This document shows, one piece after another, positions 1 to 5,205 of a DNA stretch of 5,836 nucleotides. A model generated the notes under the pieces. The model was not told where the DNA came from, made no database searches, and saw only the letters and a program-made list of their open reading frames with translations. Positions within the stretch are counted from its first letter, which is position 1, and every line of letters starts with the position of its first letter. A program made the translations under genes and the position numbers. Source of the DNA: Selenomonadales bacterium. GTDB lineage: Bacteria; Bacillota; Negativicutes; RGIG982. The stretch lies in the NCBI GenBank assembly GCA_017390595.1, contig JAFPBC010000141.1:1-5836 (forward strand), written 5' to 3'.

Positions 1-2
1 AT

Positions 3-293
3 GCCAAAGCCATGCTCGACGGAACGGGTGCTGTCATCTTCACCGCCACGCTCGGTATCGGCGTTATCTTGTCGGTCATTCCCGTATTTCTCTATCAAGG
101 CGGTATCACGCTTCTTGCCACATGGATAGCACCGTATCTGACAGACGCTGTCATCTGCGAAGTGACGGCTGTCGGCGGACTTCTTATCCTCGGCATCGGA
201 TTGATGCTCCTCAACATCAGCAAAATAAAGATCGCCAACCTCCTGCCTGCCGTGCTCGTCGCGGGGATATTGTGCTCATGGGGGATCTTATAA
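3..293 (+). CDS. DUF554 family membrane protein, C-terminal part (5' end outside window)
   Basis: The reading frame is open from the window edge, so the first visible codons (AKAMLDGTGA) are internal and the gene starts upstream. The visible 96 residues are very hydrophobic and fit two to three membrane helices. The pattern KAMLDGTGAVIF, a Gly-rich helix, YQGGITLL, then a GGLLILGIG helix and a closing KIANLLPAVLVAG segment is what the DUF554 family (E. coli YqgA, B. subtilis YdfK) shows at its C-terminus. Family members are about 230 residues, so a bit over half is missing. They are integral inner-membrane proteins of unknown substrate. The TAA stop lies inside the terminator stem, so this gene ends its transcription unit. 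The family call is by eye. Confidence 0.85.
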   Translation, partial: AKAMLDGTGAVIFTATLGIGVILSVIPVFLYQGGITLLATWIAPYLTDAVICEVTAVGGLLILGIGLMLLNISKIKIANLLPAVLVAGILCSWGIL

Positions 294-317
294 GACGGCC
301 TTCGGGTCGTCTTTTTT
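292..317 (+). terminator. Intrinsic terminator of the DUF554 gene
   Basis: Arms 292-300 and 305-313 pair over 9 bp with one G-U pair, around a TTCG tetraloop (301-304). A run of T ends at 317. The stem begins within the TAA stop codon. Confidence 0.9.
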
Positions 318-391
318 ATGCGTAAAAACAGGTACAAAAGCATCAAAAAACAAACAGAAACAGGGATAAATGGTAATAACAGGATAAAAAC

Positions 392-419
392 TTGACAAAA
401 TCGGAAAATCGTATATAAT
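392..419 (+). promoter_or_regulatory. Sigma-70/A promoter of the M23 peptidase gene
   Basis: A perfect -35 TTGACA (392-397) is followed after 16 bp by a perfect -10 TATAAT (414-419). Transcription should start near 426, leaving a leader of about 35 nt before the ribosome binding site GAGGTGA (444-450) and the ATG at 460. Both hexamers match consensus exactly, which predicts strong housekeeping expression. Confidence 0.9.
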
Positions 420-459
420 AGATGGCAACTCTTGAAAACAAGTGAGGTGATGAACCCGC

Positions 460-1341
460 ATGGTAAATGAAAAAGAGCAGAATCGCGTTACGCTTATGAT
501 GATCTCGGACGGCAAAACGAAAGAGTACAGCCTGTCGAAACGAACGATGCAAGGTCTTGTCGGTATCGTCGGACTCATCATAATAGGTATGTTGGCCATG
601 CTTGTGCAAGTGGGTATCAACGGACAGCTGAGCAGTTCGGACAAAGCCGAGCTCGAAGCACTCAGAGCAAAGAATATAGAACAACAAGAGCAGATCAATG
701 TACTGGCGCAAAAGGCGAACGATCTGCAGGCTGATGTTAACAGAATACACGCACTCGAAGCAGAGATGCGCCAATTGACGAATACGCCGACGAGCGATGC
801 CGTATCGCGTTCGGGTCTTCGTCGTCCGAATGTATCGTTTCCGTCGTTTTTGACGGGAGCCGATGTAGGCAGTGTCGGCGACAGTATGAGTGCCATCGAG
901 TACGACTTGAAATCGAGCGAAACGAATCTCAAAGAGATGCATTCCGTTTTGGAAGAGCGTTACAATATGCAGGTCAAGCGTCCGAAAGGCGTGCCCGCAC
1001 ACGGTCAGATATCGTCGCACTACGGTTCGCGCTGGGGCAGACTTCATGCAGGTCTTGACGTTGCCAACTCTGTCGGTACACCGGTCGTTGCAACGGCGGC
1101 AGGTGTCGTTACGATGAGTGAGTGGCACGGTGCTTACGGTTACTGCGTCACCGTCGATCACGGCAACGGTATCAAAACGCTCTACGGACATTGTCAGAAG
1201 CTCCTCGTTTCGAAGGGCGCGAAAGTAAAAAAAGGTCAGAAGATCGCGACGATGGGCAATACGGGCAGAAGCACAGGCCCGCACGTTCATTACGAAGTCA
1301 TCGTCAACGGCAGACCGGTCAATCCGGCAAGCTATCTGTAA
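460..1341 (+). CDS. Membrane-anchored coiled-coil M23 (LytM-type) metallopeptidase
   Basis: This 293-residue protein probably cleaves peptide cross-links in peptidoglycan from the outer face of the cytoplasmic membrane. Order of parts: a short basic cytoplasmic N-terminus, one membrane helix (about 32-52, no cleavage site evident), a charged heptad-like coiled coil (about 60-107), a linker, and a C-terminal M23 domain (about 178-293). The zinc and catalytic residues of the LytM fold all seem present: H196 and D200 in HAGLD, H244 in YGH, and H275/H277 in GPHVHYEV. That argues for an active enzyme rather than an EnvC-like activator. The start is fixed by GAGGTGA 9 bases upstream. It has its own promoter and terminator, so it is probably monocistronic. 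In some bacteria such peptidases sit beside bactofilin genes, but none is visible here. The exact bond cleaved cannot be told from sequence. Confidence 0.93.
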   Translation: MVNEKEQNRVTLMMISDGKTKEYSLSKRTMQGLVGIVGLIIIGMLAMLVQVGINGQLSSSDKAELEALRAKNIEQQEQINVLAQKANDLQADVNRIHALEAEMRQLTNTPTSDAVSRSGLRRPNVSFPSFLTGADVGSVGDSMSAIEYDLKSSETNLKEMHSVLEERYNMQVKRPKGVPAHGQISSHYGSRWGRLHAGLDVANSVGTPVVATAAGVVTMSEWHGAYGYCVTVDHGNGIKTLYGHCQKLLVSKGAKVKKGQKIATMGNTGRSTGPHVHYEVIVNGRPVNPASYL

Positions 1342-1345
1342 GAAC

Positions 1346-1375
1346 AAAAAGACACCGAGATTCGGTGTCTTTTTT
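1346..1375. terminator. Bidirectional terminator between M23 peptidase and yyaC-like genes
   Basis: Arms 1346-1358 and 1362-1374 pair over 13 bp (core GACACCGA/TCGGTGTC) with a 3-base loop. Flanking A and T runs give a U-tail in both directions. It ends the plus-strand peptidase gene, and overlaps the stop codon (1376-1374) of the minus-strand gene. Confidence 0.92.
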
Positions 1376-1886
1376 ATGTTGGCGCGGGAAGGACTGCCGA
1401 CAGTGCCGTCGCAAGCTGTGATGCCATGTGGGATACGAGCCCGAGTCGTGCCGATTGGAGCGTGTGATAATCATACGGCCCGCACTCTCCGACGATGCCC
1501 GTCACGGCAAGGTCTCCGATGGCAGGCAGGTCATCCGTAAAGGCGGCGGCAGGTCGGATACTGCCCGAGCGCACGCGGATACTGCCGATGCGGTCTCTGT
1601 CTCCGAGACTCGCATCGACAGCAATGATATACGGGTCGGTGAATCGGTCGTAGAGACAAGCTGTCTCTCGGACGAAGTTTTGGCGATGGATGGGGTAAAG
1701 GAGCGTGCCGTAGATGTAGGGATACTGCGACGAGCTTCTCAGCAGACTGCCTGTGAACGGCCCGAACGAATCGCCCGTCGAGCGGTCGGTGCCGATGCAG
1801 ACGACGAGGATCTCTCTGCCTGCTCGTATCGGTGCGGTCAGGTGTGCGCGGAGCGAATCTGTCAGCGTGTGGGTCGTATCGAGCAT
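1374..1886 (-). CDS. yyaC: YyaC-type putative spore protease (DUF1256 family)
   Basis: This 170-residue protein matches the YyaC family, which shares the fold of hydrogenase-maturation proteases (HybD-like) and is found mainly in spore-forming Bacillota. Motifs: VCIGTDRSTGDSFGPFTG (29-46), YGTLLYPIH (59-67), IAVDASLG (88-95) and PAIGDLAVTGIVGECG (121-136). The conserved acidic and His positions D39, H67 and D91 are candidate metal-binding or catalytic residues. A stretch I recall as PGAG plus Lys in the family reads PAAAFTDD here (112-119), so the protein is somewhat divergent. The start is well supported: AAGGAG at 1898-1893 lies 6 bases before the ATG. The family's biochemical function is not established; in B. 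subtilis the gene is adjacent to spo0J and, as I recall, expressed in the forespore. It is transcribed divergently from the cation transporter and converges on the M23 peptidase. Confidence 0.88.
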   Translation of the reverse strand: MLDTTHTLTDSLRAHLTAPIRAGREILVVCIGTDRSTGDSFGPFTGSLLRSSSQYPYIYGTLLYPIHRQNFVRETACLYDRFTDPYIIAVDASLGDRDRIGSIRVRSGSIRPAAAFTDDLPAIGDLAVTGIVGECGPYDYHTLQSARLGLVSHMASQLATALSAVLPAPT

Positions 1887-1912
1887 GATGGTCTCCTTAT
1901 CGGTTTTTGGTC

Positions 1913-1942
1913 TAGTATATTGTAAGGACGGAGCGATTATTC
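1913..1942 (-). promoter_or_regulatory. Candidate forespore-sigma (sigma-G-like) promoter of the yyaC-like gene
   Basis: On the minus strand GAATA (1942-1938) is followed after 18 bp by TATACTA (1919-1913). The B. subtilis sigma-G consensus, as I know it, is gHATR, about 18 bp, then CATAMTA. The first box fits fully and the second 6 of 7. No convincing TTGACA-type -35 partner exists for the nearby TACAAT or TATACT hexamers. The motifs are short and AT-rich, so chance is a real alternative. Confidence 0.35.
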
Positions 1943-1948
1943 CTTACA
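1921..1948. repeat. Inverted repeat TGTAAGGA-N12-TCCTTACA, candidate operator
   Basis: Perfect 8-bp arms (1921-1928 and 1941-1948) are separated by 12 bp, so the half-sites are 20 bp apart centre to centre, about two helical turns. There is no T-tract, so it is not a terminator. It overlaps the candidate -35 of the yyaC-like gene and lies upstream of the transporter promoter. The TGTAAG half-site recurs at 2012-2017. Confidence 0.55.
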
Positions 1949-1974
1949 CATAAGATATGCACACGCGGATAGAC

Positions 1975-2003
1975 TTGACAAAGAGGACATTAGCACGTAC
2001 GAT
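1975..2003 (+). promoter_or_regulatory. Sigma-70/A promoter of the cation transporter gene
   Basis: A perfect -35 TTGACA (1975-1980), a 17-bp spacer and -10 TACGAT (1998-2003) predict a start near 2010, about 47 nt before the GTG start. The predicted start falls inside the palindrome at 2006-2018. Confidence 0.75.
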
Positions 2004-2005
2004 AA

Positions 2006-2018
2006 TCTTACTGTAAGA
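2006..2018. promoter_or_regulatory. Palindromic operator candidate over the transporter transcription start
   Basis: TCTTAC-T-GTAAGA is a perfect 13-bp palindrome centred on 2012, and after one mismatch the symmetry continues for three more bases on each side (2002-2004 and 2020-2022). It overlaps the predicted +1, the usual place for a repressor site. Its GTAAG half-site is shared with the inverted repeat at 1921-1948. The regulator is unknown. Confidence 0.55.
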
Positions 2019-2043
2019 ATATGATATAAGAACGATATACGAA

Positions 2044-2050
2044 AAGGAGG
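2044..2050 (+). promoter_or_regulatory. Ribosome binding site that fixes the transporter start at 2057
   Basis: AAGGAGG (2044-2050) directly abuts a GTG at 2051, too close to serve it. The next in-frame GTG at 2057 is 6 bases away, a normal spacing, so 2057 is preferred. Confidence 0.8.
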
Positions 2051-2056
2051 GTGAAC

Positions 2057-2950
2057 GTGCTCAGTCATGAAGAGAGATTAAAACGGTCGGCGGCAACGAT
2101 GTCCATCGTGTCGAATACGACGCTGATGATATTCAAGCTCGTCGTCGGCTTTTATGTCGGTGCCGTCAGTATCATATCGGAAGCCGTACACTCGGCAGTC
2201 GACCTTATCGCCGCCATCATCGCCTATTATGCCGTGCGTACGTCCGCCAAACCGCCCGACGGCCATCACACGTACGGACACGGAAAGATGGAGAACCTCT
2301 CGGGTGCGGTAGAAGCGCTCCTCATCGTCGGCGCGGCTATCTGGATCATCATCGAAGCGGCCGAAAAACTCGGCTCATCGGAGATGCCGACATACCTGTC
2401 GTACGGTATCTGGGTCATGGGCATCTCTATCATCGTCAACTTGTTCGTCTCCGAACGGCTGATGCGTGTCGCGCGCAAGACGGACTCGCAGGCACTCGAG
2501 GCAGACGCGCTCCATCTTCGCGCAGACGTCTGGACCTCGGGCGGCGTCCTTGTCGGACTCGTCCTCATGGAGATCACGGGCATGGCATGGATCGACCCTG
2601 CCATGGCTATCATCGTGGCATTCATCATCTTCCGTGCAGGCTATAAGATGACGGTCAAAAGCGCGAACGACCTTACCGACCATGCGCTTCCTCCCGAAGA
2701 AGAAGCTGTCATCATCGGCATCTTAGACAGCCACGAAGCCGTACAGGAATATCATTATCTGCGTACACGCAAGTCGGGCAACTATCGGTTCATCGATGTA
2801 CACATCGTCATGGACAAAAACATGACGCTCGAGAAAGCGCATCGTGTCAGCGAACAGATAGAAGACCTCGTAAAGGCGAAGCTGTCGCCTGTAAGCATCA
2901 TCATCCATATGGAGCCGACAGGCGAAGAAAAAACACCGCGGAAACGATGA
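2057..2950 (+). CDS. Cation diffusion facilitator (CDF) metal efflux transporter, zinc-type
   Basis: This 297-residue protein is a CDF family proton-coupled exporter of divalent metals in the cytoplasmic membrane, with about six helices and a cytoplasmic C-terminal metal-sensing domain (about 207-297). Numbered from the GTG at 2057, the metal sites fall at the positions known in E. coli YiiP (300 residues). Transport site A is H45 and D49 (HSAVD) plus H153 and D157 (HLRAD). Site B is D68, H71, H75. C-terminal ligands are H233, H249, H284, with E286 where YiiP has Asp. YiiP has Asp at position 45. The His here matches ZnT-type transporters, where this His favours zinc over cadmium, so zinc is the likeliest substrate. 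A promoter and a palindrome over its start suggest metal- or stress-controlled expression. The ending EKTPRKR is encoded by the terminator stem. Confidence 0.93.
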   Translation: MLSHEERLKRSAATMSIVSNTTLMIFKLVVGFYVGAVSIISEAVHSAVDLIAAIIAYYAVRTSAKPPDGHHTYGHGKMENLSGAVEALLIVGAAIWIIIEAAEKLGSSEMPTYLSYGIWVMGISIIVNLFVSERLMRVARKTDSQALEADALHLRADVWTSGGVLVGLVLMEITGMAWIDPAMAIIVAFIIFRAGYKMTVKSANDLTDHALPPEEEAVIIGILDSHEAVQEYHYLRTRKSGNYRFIDVHIVMDKNMTLEKAHRVSEQIEDLVKAKLSPVSIIIHMEPTGEEKTPRKR

Positions 2951-2973
2951 TCATTCGTTTCGCGGTGTCTTTT
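2928..2973. terminator. Bidirectional terminator formed by the ends of two convergent genes
   Basis: Arms 2933-2947 and 2955-2968 pair over 14 bp with one bulged G, around the loop TGATCAT (2948-2954). On the minus strand it is followed by six T (2933-2928). On the plus strand the T-run is shorter (2970-2973). Both stop codons are in the loop, so both 3' coding ends form the stem. Confidence 0.85.
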
Positions 2974-3418
2974 CGTTTGGCGACGGTGCGCTCGGAGCAG
3001 GGCAAGGGTAGGAGCAATCGTCACTAAGAGGCGGAGACGGCGGAAAACAAGGCTCACGTTCACTGAGAAGCGTGAGCAGACGACGCAGTACCTCTATCTC
3101 GATGATCTCTTCGACAGTCACTTCCTCGAGTGGGTCTTGTGCCAAGCTGAATAGGTCGATGGGCGCGCACGTCACGCTGAGAAATTCGGCAAGGAAACGT
3201 ACCTTACAGCACAGAAGCTCATGCAGGATATCGATGAGCGTCCCTGCGCGGTCGTAGCGGCAAACGGCACGCTCGTATATTTCACGTGGAACACCGTTCA
3301 TGCGCGATATCTCCTCCGCGCTGCCGACAAGCAGGCGATACGAGCTGACGATGGCAGAATACTGCGGTACGATACCGTTGATATCGGCGATGATGGTATC
3401 GAGGATAGGCGATGCCAT
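2951..3418 (-). CDS. Hypothetical protein, helical with a proline-rich tail
   Basis: I do not recognise this 155-residue protein. Residues 1-120 look mostly helical, with Ile/Leu-rich amphipathic stretches and an acidic run EEVTVEEIIEIEV (98-110). Residues 122-155 are proline-rich, low-complexity and hydrophilic. There are seven cysteines (53, 70, 71, 84, 124, 135, 139), including a CC pair. No signal peptide or clear membrane helix is evident, so it is probably cytoplasmic. The start is supported by a G-rich ribosome binding site (AAGGGGGTG, 3432-3424) about 5 to 7 bases before the ATG, and the gene is bounded by a promoter-like site and a terminator. That organisation argues that it is real despite lacking a known family. 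Confidence 0.72.
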   Translation of the reverse strand: MASPILDTIIADINGIVPQYSAIVSSYRLLVGSAEEISRMNGVPREIYERAVCRYDRAGTLIDILHELLCCKVRFLAEFLSVTCAPIDLFSLAQDPLEEVTVEEIIEIEVLRRLLTLLSEREPCFPPSPPLSDDCSYPCPAPSAPSPNEKTPRNE

Positions 3419-3511
3419 TCCTGCACCCCCTTTTACGGATAGTTCCTCTGCATTTTATGCGAAAAATCACAGTATCGCACCGATAGAAACAGGATTTTTT
3501 CAAAGAAGATA

Positions 3512-3539
3512 GTATTATATATGAAATGTAGACTGACAA
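3512..3539 (-). promoter_or_regulatory. Candidate promoter of the minus-strand hypothetical gene
   Basis: On the minus strand TTGTCA (3539-3534), a 16-bp spacer and TAATAC (3517-3512) make a plausible sigma-70 promoter. The start would be near 3505, about 87 nt before the ATG. The same AT-rich block probably also serves the divergent DUF951 gene, but I see no good -35 in that direction. Confidence 0.4.
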
Positions 3540-3558
3540 GAACGGAGGAAAACGCTCG

Positions 3559-3759
3559 ATGAAAGGTGTACAATATGCAGTCGGAGACATCGTTCGCATG
3601 AAGAAAAAACATCCGTGCGGTTCGGATGCGTGGGAGATCACACGTGTCGGTATGGACTTCGGCTTAAAATGCGTCGGCTGCGGCCGCTGGGTCATGATAC
3701 CGCGCGTCAAATTCGAAAAAGCCGTACGCGAGATCATTCAGCAAAAATCGGCCGAGTAG
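3559..3759 (+). CDS. DUF951 family small protein (YyzM-like)
   Basis: This 66-residue basic protein matches the DUF951 family nearly end to end: YAVGDIVRMKKKHPCGSDAWE, RVGMDFGLKCVGCGR and VMIPRVKFEK. H18 and C20 (HPCG) with C38 and C41 (CVGCGR) could form a zinc site; that is inference. The family has no established function, but its size, charge and fold type suggest nucleic-acid or ribosome binding. It sits just upstream of ychF, as yyzM does beside yyaF (ychF) in B. subtilis, which hints at a linked role. Ribosome binding site GGAGG (3544-3548) is 10 bases before the ATG. A 98-bp gap with its own promoter separates it from ychF, and no clear terminator intervenes, so readthrough into ychF is possible. 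Confidence 0.9.
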   Translation: MKGVQYAVGDIVRMKKKHPCGSDAWEITRVGMDFGLKCVGCGRWVMIPRVKFEKAVREIIQQKSAE

Positions 3760-3767
3760 CATAAAAA

Positions 3768-3795
3768 CGAATCTTGCACAAACGGATAAGATTCG
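3768..3795. repeat. Inverted repeat CGAATCTT-N12-AAGATTCG over the ychF promoter
   Basis: Perfect 8-bp arms (3768-3775 and 3788-3795) with a 12-bp spacer overlap the -35 and spacer of the ychF promoter. No T-tract follows, so it is not an intrinsic terminator of the DUF951 gene. It could be an operator or an RNA hairpin in readthrough transcripts. Confidence 0.5.
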
Positions 3796-3802
3796 GTACA
3801 AT
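3774..3802 (+). promoter_or_regulatory. Sigma-70/A promoter of ychF
   Basis: TTGCAC (3774-3779), a 17-bp spacer and TACAAT (3797-3802) predict a start near 3809, giving a leader of about 49 nt. Confidence 0.7.
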
Positions 3803-3857
3803 AGAAAAGATAGACTAACGCATATACAAAAACCATGAAATAAGGAGTTTTCACAAT

Positions 3858-4961
3858 ATGAGCAACTTAGAAGTCGGTATCGTAGGACTTCCCAACGTAG
3901 GAAAAAGCACACTGTTTAACGCTATCACCAAAGCAGGCGCAGAAGCGGCCAACTATCCGTTCTGCACCATCGAACCGAATGTCGGCGTCGTAGACGTTCC
4001 CGACCCGCGTCTTCAGAAACTCGAAGAAATGTATAAAACGAAACGCACCGTTCCCGCATCGGTACGCTTCGTCGATATCGCAGGCCTCGTAAAAGGTGCC
4101 GCGCAGGGCGAAGGTCTCGGCAACAAATTCCTCGCGCACATCCGTCAGGTAGACGCTGTCGCACAGGTCGTACGCTGCTTCGAAGACAGCAACATCACCC
4201 ACGTAGAAGGCGGTCTCGACCCGCTTCGCGATATCGAGATCATCAATACAGAGCTCTGCCTTGCCGACCTCGAAACGGTCGAAAGACGTGCGGAACGCGT
4301 ACAAAAACTCGCGAAAAGCGGTGACAAAACGGCTCGCATGGAGCAAGAGCTCCTCGGTCGCCTTGCCGAAGTCCTCGGTGAAGCACTTCCCGCGCGCCGC
4401 GTAGAAATGAGCGACATCGAAGCAGACCTTATCAAAGACCTCAACCTTCTTACGCTCAAACCGATCCTCTACATCGCAAACGTAGGCGAAGACGAAGTAG
4501 CAGACGGTCACGACAACCCGTACGTACAAAAAGTAGCACAGTACGCGGCAGAAGAAAAAGCAGAAGTCATCGTCATCTCCGCGAAAGTGGAATCCGAGAT
4601 CGCGGAACTCGACGCAGAAGATGCCAAAGAATTCCTCGCGGAACTCGGTCTTGAAGAATCGGGCCTCGACAAGCTTATCAAAGCATCGTTCAAACTCCTC
4701 GGCCTCATCACGTTCCTTACGGCAGGCGTACAGGAAGTCCGTGCATGGACCATCCGTCAGGGTACAAAAGCACCGCAGGCGGGCGGTAAGATCCACAGCG
4801 ACATCGAACGCGGCTTCATCCGTGCGGAGATCGTTGCATACGATGCCCTCATGGAAGCAGGCAGTCACGCGGCAGCGCGCGAAAAAGGCCAAGTTCGCCT
4901 CGAAGGCAAAGAATACGTCATGCAGGACGGCGACGTTACGTACTTCCGCTTCAACGTATAA
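3858..4961 (+). CDS. ychF: Redox- and ribosome-associated ATPase YchF (OLA1/EngD family)
   Basis: The full-length 367-residue protein belongs to the near-universal Obg-related YchF/OLA1 family, which hydrolyses ATP rather than GTP and binds ribosomes; it is linked to translation control and oxidative stress. The P-loop is GLPNVGKST (10-18), the switch region includes PFCTIEPN (34-41), and G3 is DIAGL (73-77). The G4 position reads NVGE (208-211) instead of NKxD, the known basis of ATP preference. A coiled-coil insertion covers about 130-180 and the C-terminal TGS domain about 282-366. Ribosome binding site AAGGAG (3842-3847) is 10 bases before the ATG. Tandem TAA stops (4959-4964) precede the terminator. 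Own promoter and terminator make it a single-gene unit, possibly with readthrough from the DUF951 gene. Confidence 0.98.
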   Translation: MSNLEVGIVGLPNVGKSTLFNAITKAGAEAANYPFCTIEPNVGVVDVPDPRLQKLEEMYKTKRTVPASVRFVDIAGLVKGAAQGEGLGNKFLAHIRQVDAVAQVVRCFEDSNITHVEGGLDPLRDIEIINTELCLADLETVERRAERVQKLAKSGDKTARMEQELLGRLAEVLGEALPARRVEMSDIEADLIKDLNLLTLKPILYIANVGEDEVADGHDNPYVQKVAQYAAEEKAEVIVISAKVESEIAELDAEDAKEFLAELGLEESGLDKLIKASFKLLGLITFLTAGVQEVRAWTIRQGTKAPQAGGKIHSDIERGFIRAEIVAYDALMEAGSHAAAREKGQVRLEGKEYVMQDGDVTYFRFNV

Positions 4962-4969
4962 TAAACGCA

Positions 4970-5004
4970 AAGACAGCTCTCAAAAGGGCTGTCTTAATTT
5001 TTTT
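4970..5004 (+). terminator. Intrinsic terminator of ychF
   Basis: Arms 4970-4979 and 4986-4995 pair over 10 bp with one U-G pair, around a 6-base loop, followed by seven T (4998-5004). Confidence 0.93.
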
Positions 5005-5011
5005 ATCAAAA

Positions 5012-5051
5012 TAGACCATTTGACATATTGACTTTTTGACTAATTAGACCT
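5012..5051 (+). repeat. 8-bp-phased TTGAC repeat array at a promoter
   Basis: TTGACATA, TTGACTTT and TTGACTAA follow each other without gaps at 5020, 5028 and 5036. They are flanked in the same 8-bp phase by two related units sharing TAGACC (5012-5017 and 5045-5050). The middle unit supplies the -35 of the promoter at 5028-5056. This may be a multi-site binding array, or alternative -35 elements. Confidence 0.6.
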
Positions 5052-5056
5052 ATAAT
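5028..5056 (+). promoter_or_regulatory. Strong sigma-70/A promoter upstream of a leader or small RNA
   Basis: TTGACT (5028-5033), a 17-bp spacer and perfect TATAAT (5051-5056) predict a start near 5063. No other promoter of comparable quality is seen before the DUF805 gene. Confidence 0.85.
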
Positions 5057-5062
5057 AAAGAT

Positions 5063-5161
5063 GCGATGCAAAACAGATGCGGTATAAGAGAGATGCCGCA
5101 AATGTGAGTCCAACTTCCTCCCCCTGAAAAGTCCTGCCGAGAGCGGGGCTTTTTTATTTTT
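5063..5161 (+). ncRNA. Candidate small RNA or attenuator leader of unknown class
   Basis: A strong promoter and an intrinsic terminator bracket about 100 nt with no sensible reading frame. The 5' part has four GATGC copies (5060, 5065, 5076, 5092) and a hairpin pairing 5078-5084 with 5094-5100 over 7 bp (one G-U). A C-rich single-stranded stretch (5117-5124) follows, then the terminator. TGCCGCA (5094-5100) can also pair perfectly with TGCGGCA (5163-5169) beyond the terminator, and the CCCC run could pair with GGGG (5145-5148) of the terminator arm, so alternative folds are possible. I compared it from memory with common riboswitches, T-box, 6S and SRP RNA and found no match. Confidence 0.5.
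5127..5161 (+). terminator. Intrinsic terminator inside the leader of the DUF805 gene
   Basis: Arms 5131-5137 and 5143-5149 pair over 7 bp with two G-U pairs around CGAGA. Four further A-U pairs extend it, and a T-rich tail runs to 5161. It precedes the next ribosome binding site by about 30 nt. Confidence 0.85.
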
Positions 5162-5205
5162 GTGCGGCAATGAGGGAGCGTATGCGAGCAAAGGAGGTCT
5201 TTTGT

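Noticed and set aside
343..1347. A 334-codon open frame antisense to the M23 peptidase gene
   Set aside because: The sense frame has clear catalytic motifs, a promoter and a ribosome binding site, and the antisense product is low-complexity with no recognisable domain.
1428..1925. A 165-codon plus-strand frame over the yyaC-like gene
   Set aside because: The minus-strand frame has family motifs and an ideal ribosome binding site. The plus-strand product is Arg/Asp/Ser-rich nonsense.
3458..3501. Short inverted repeats (TGCGA/TCGCA and GAAAAATC/GATTTTTTC) upstream of the hypothetical gene
   Set aside because: The arms are 5 bp or imperfect in AT-rich DNA, which is expected by chance.
3867..4970. 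A 367-codon open frame antisense to ychF
   Set aside because: It mirrors ychF codon by codon and gives a Phe/Val/Cys-rich sequence with no known motif. It results from the codon bias of ychF, and no ribosome binding site was found.
5063..5161. tRNA, SRP RNA, 6S RNA, ribozyme or known riboswitch
   Set aside because: No cloverleaf, no SRP tetraloop region, no hammerhead or twister core and no riboswitch consensus could be found by eye. Left as an unknown class.
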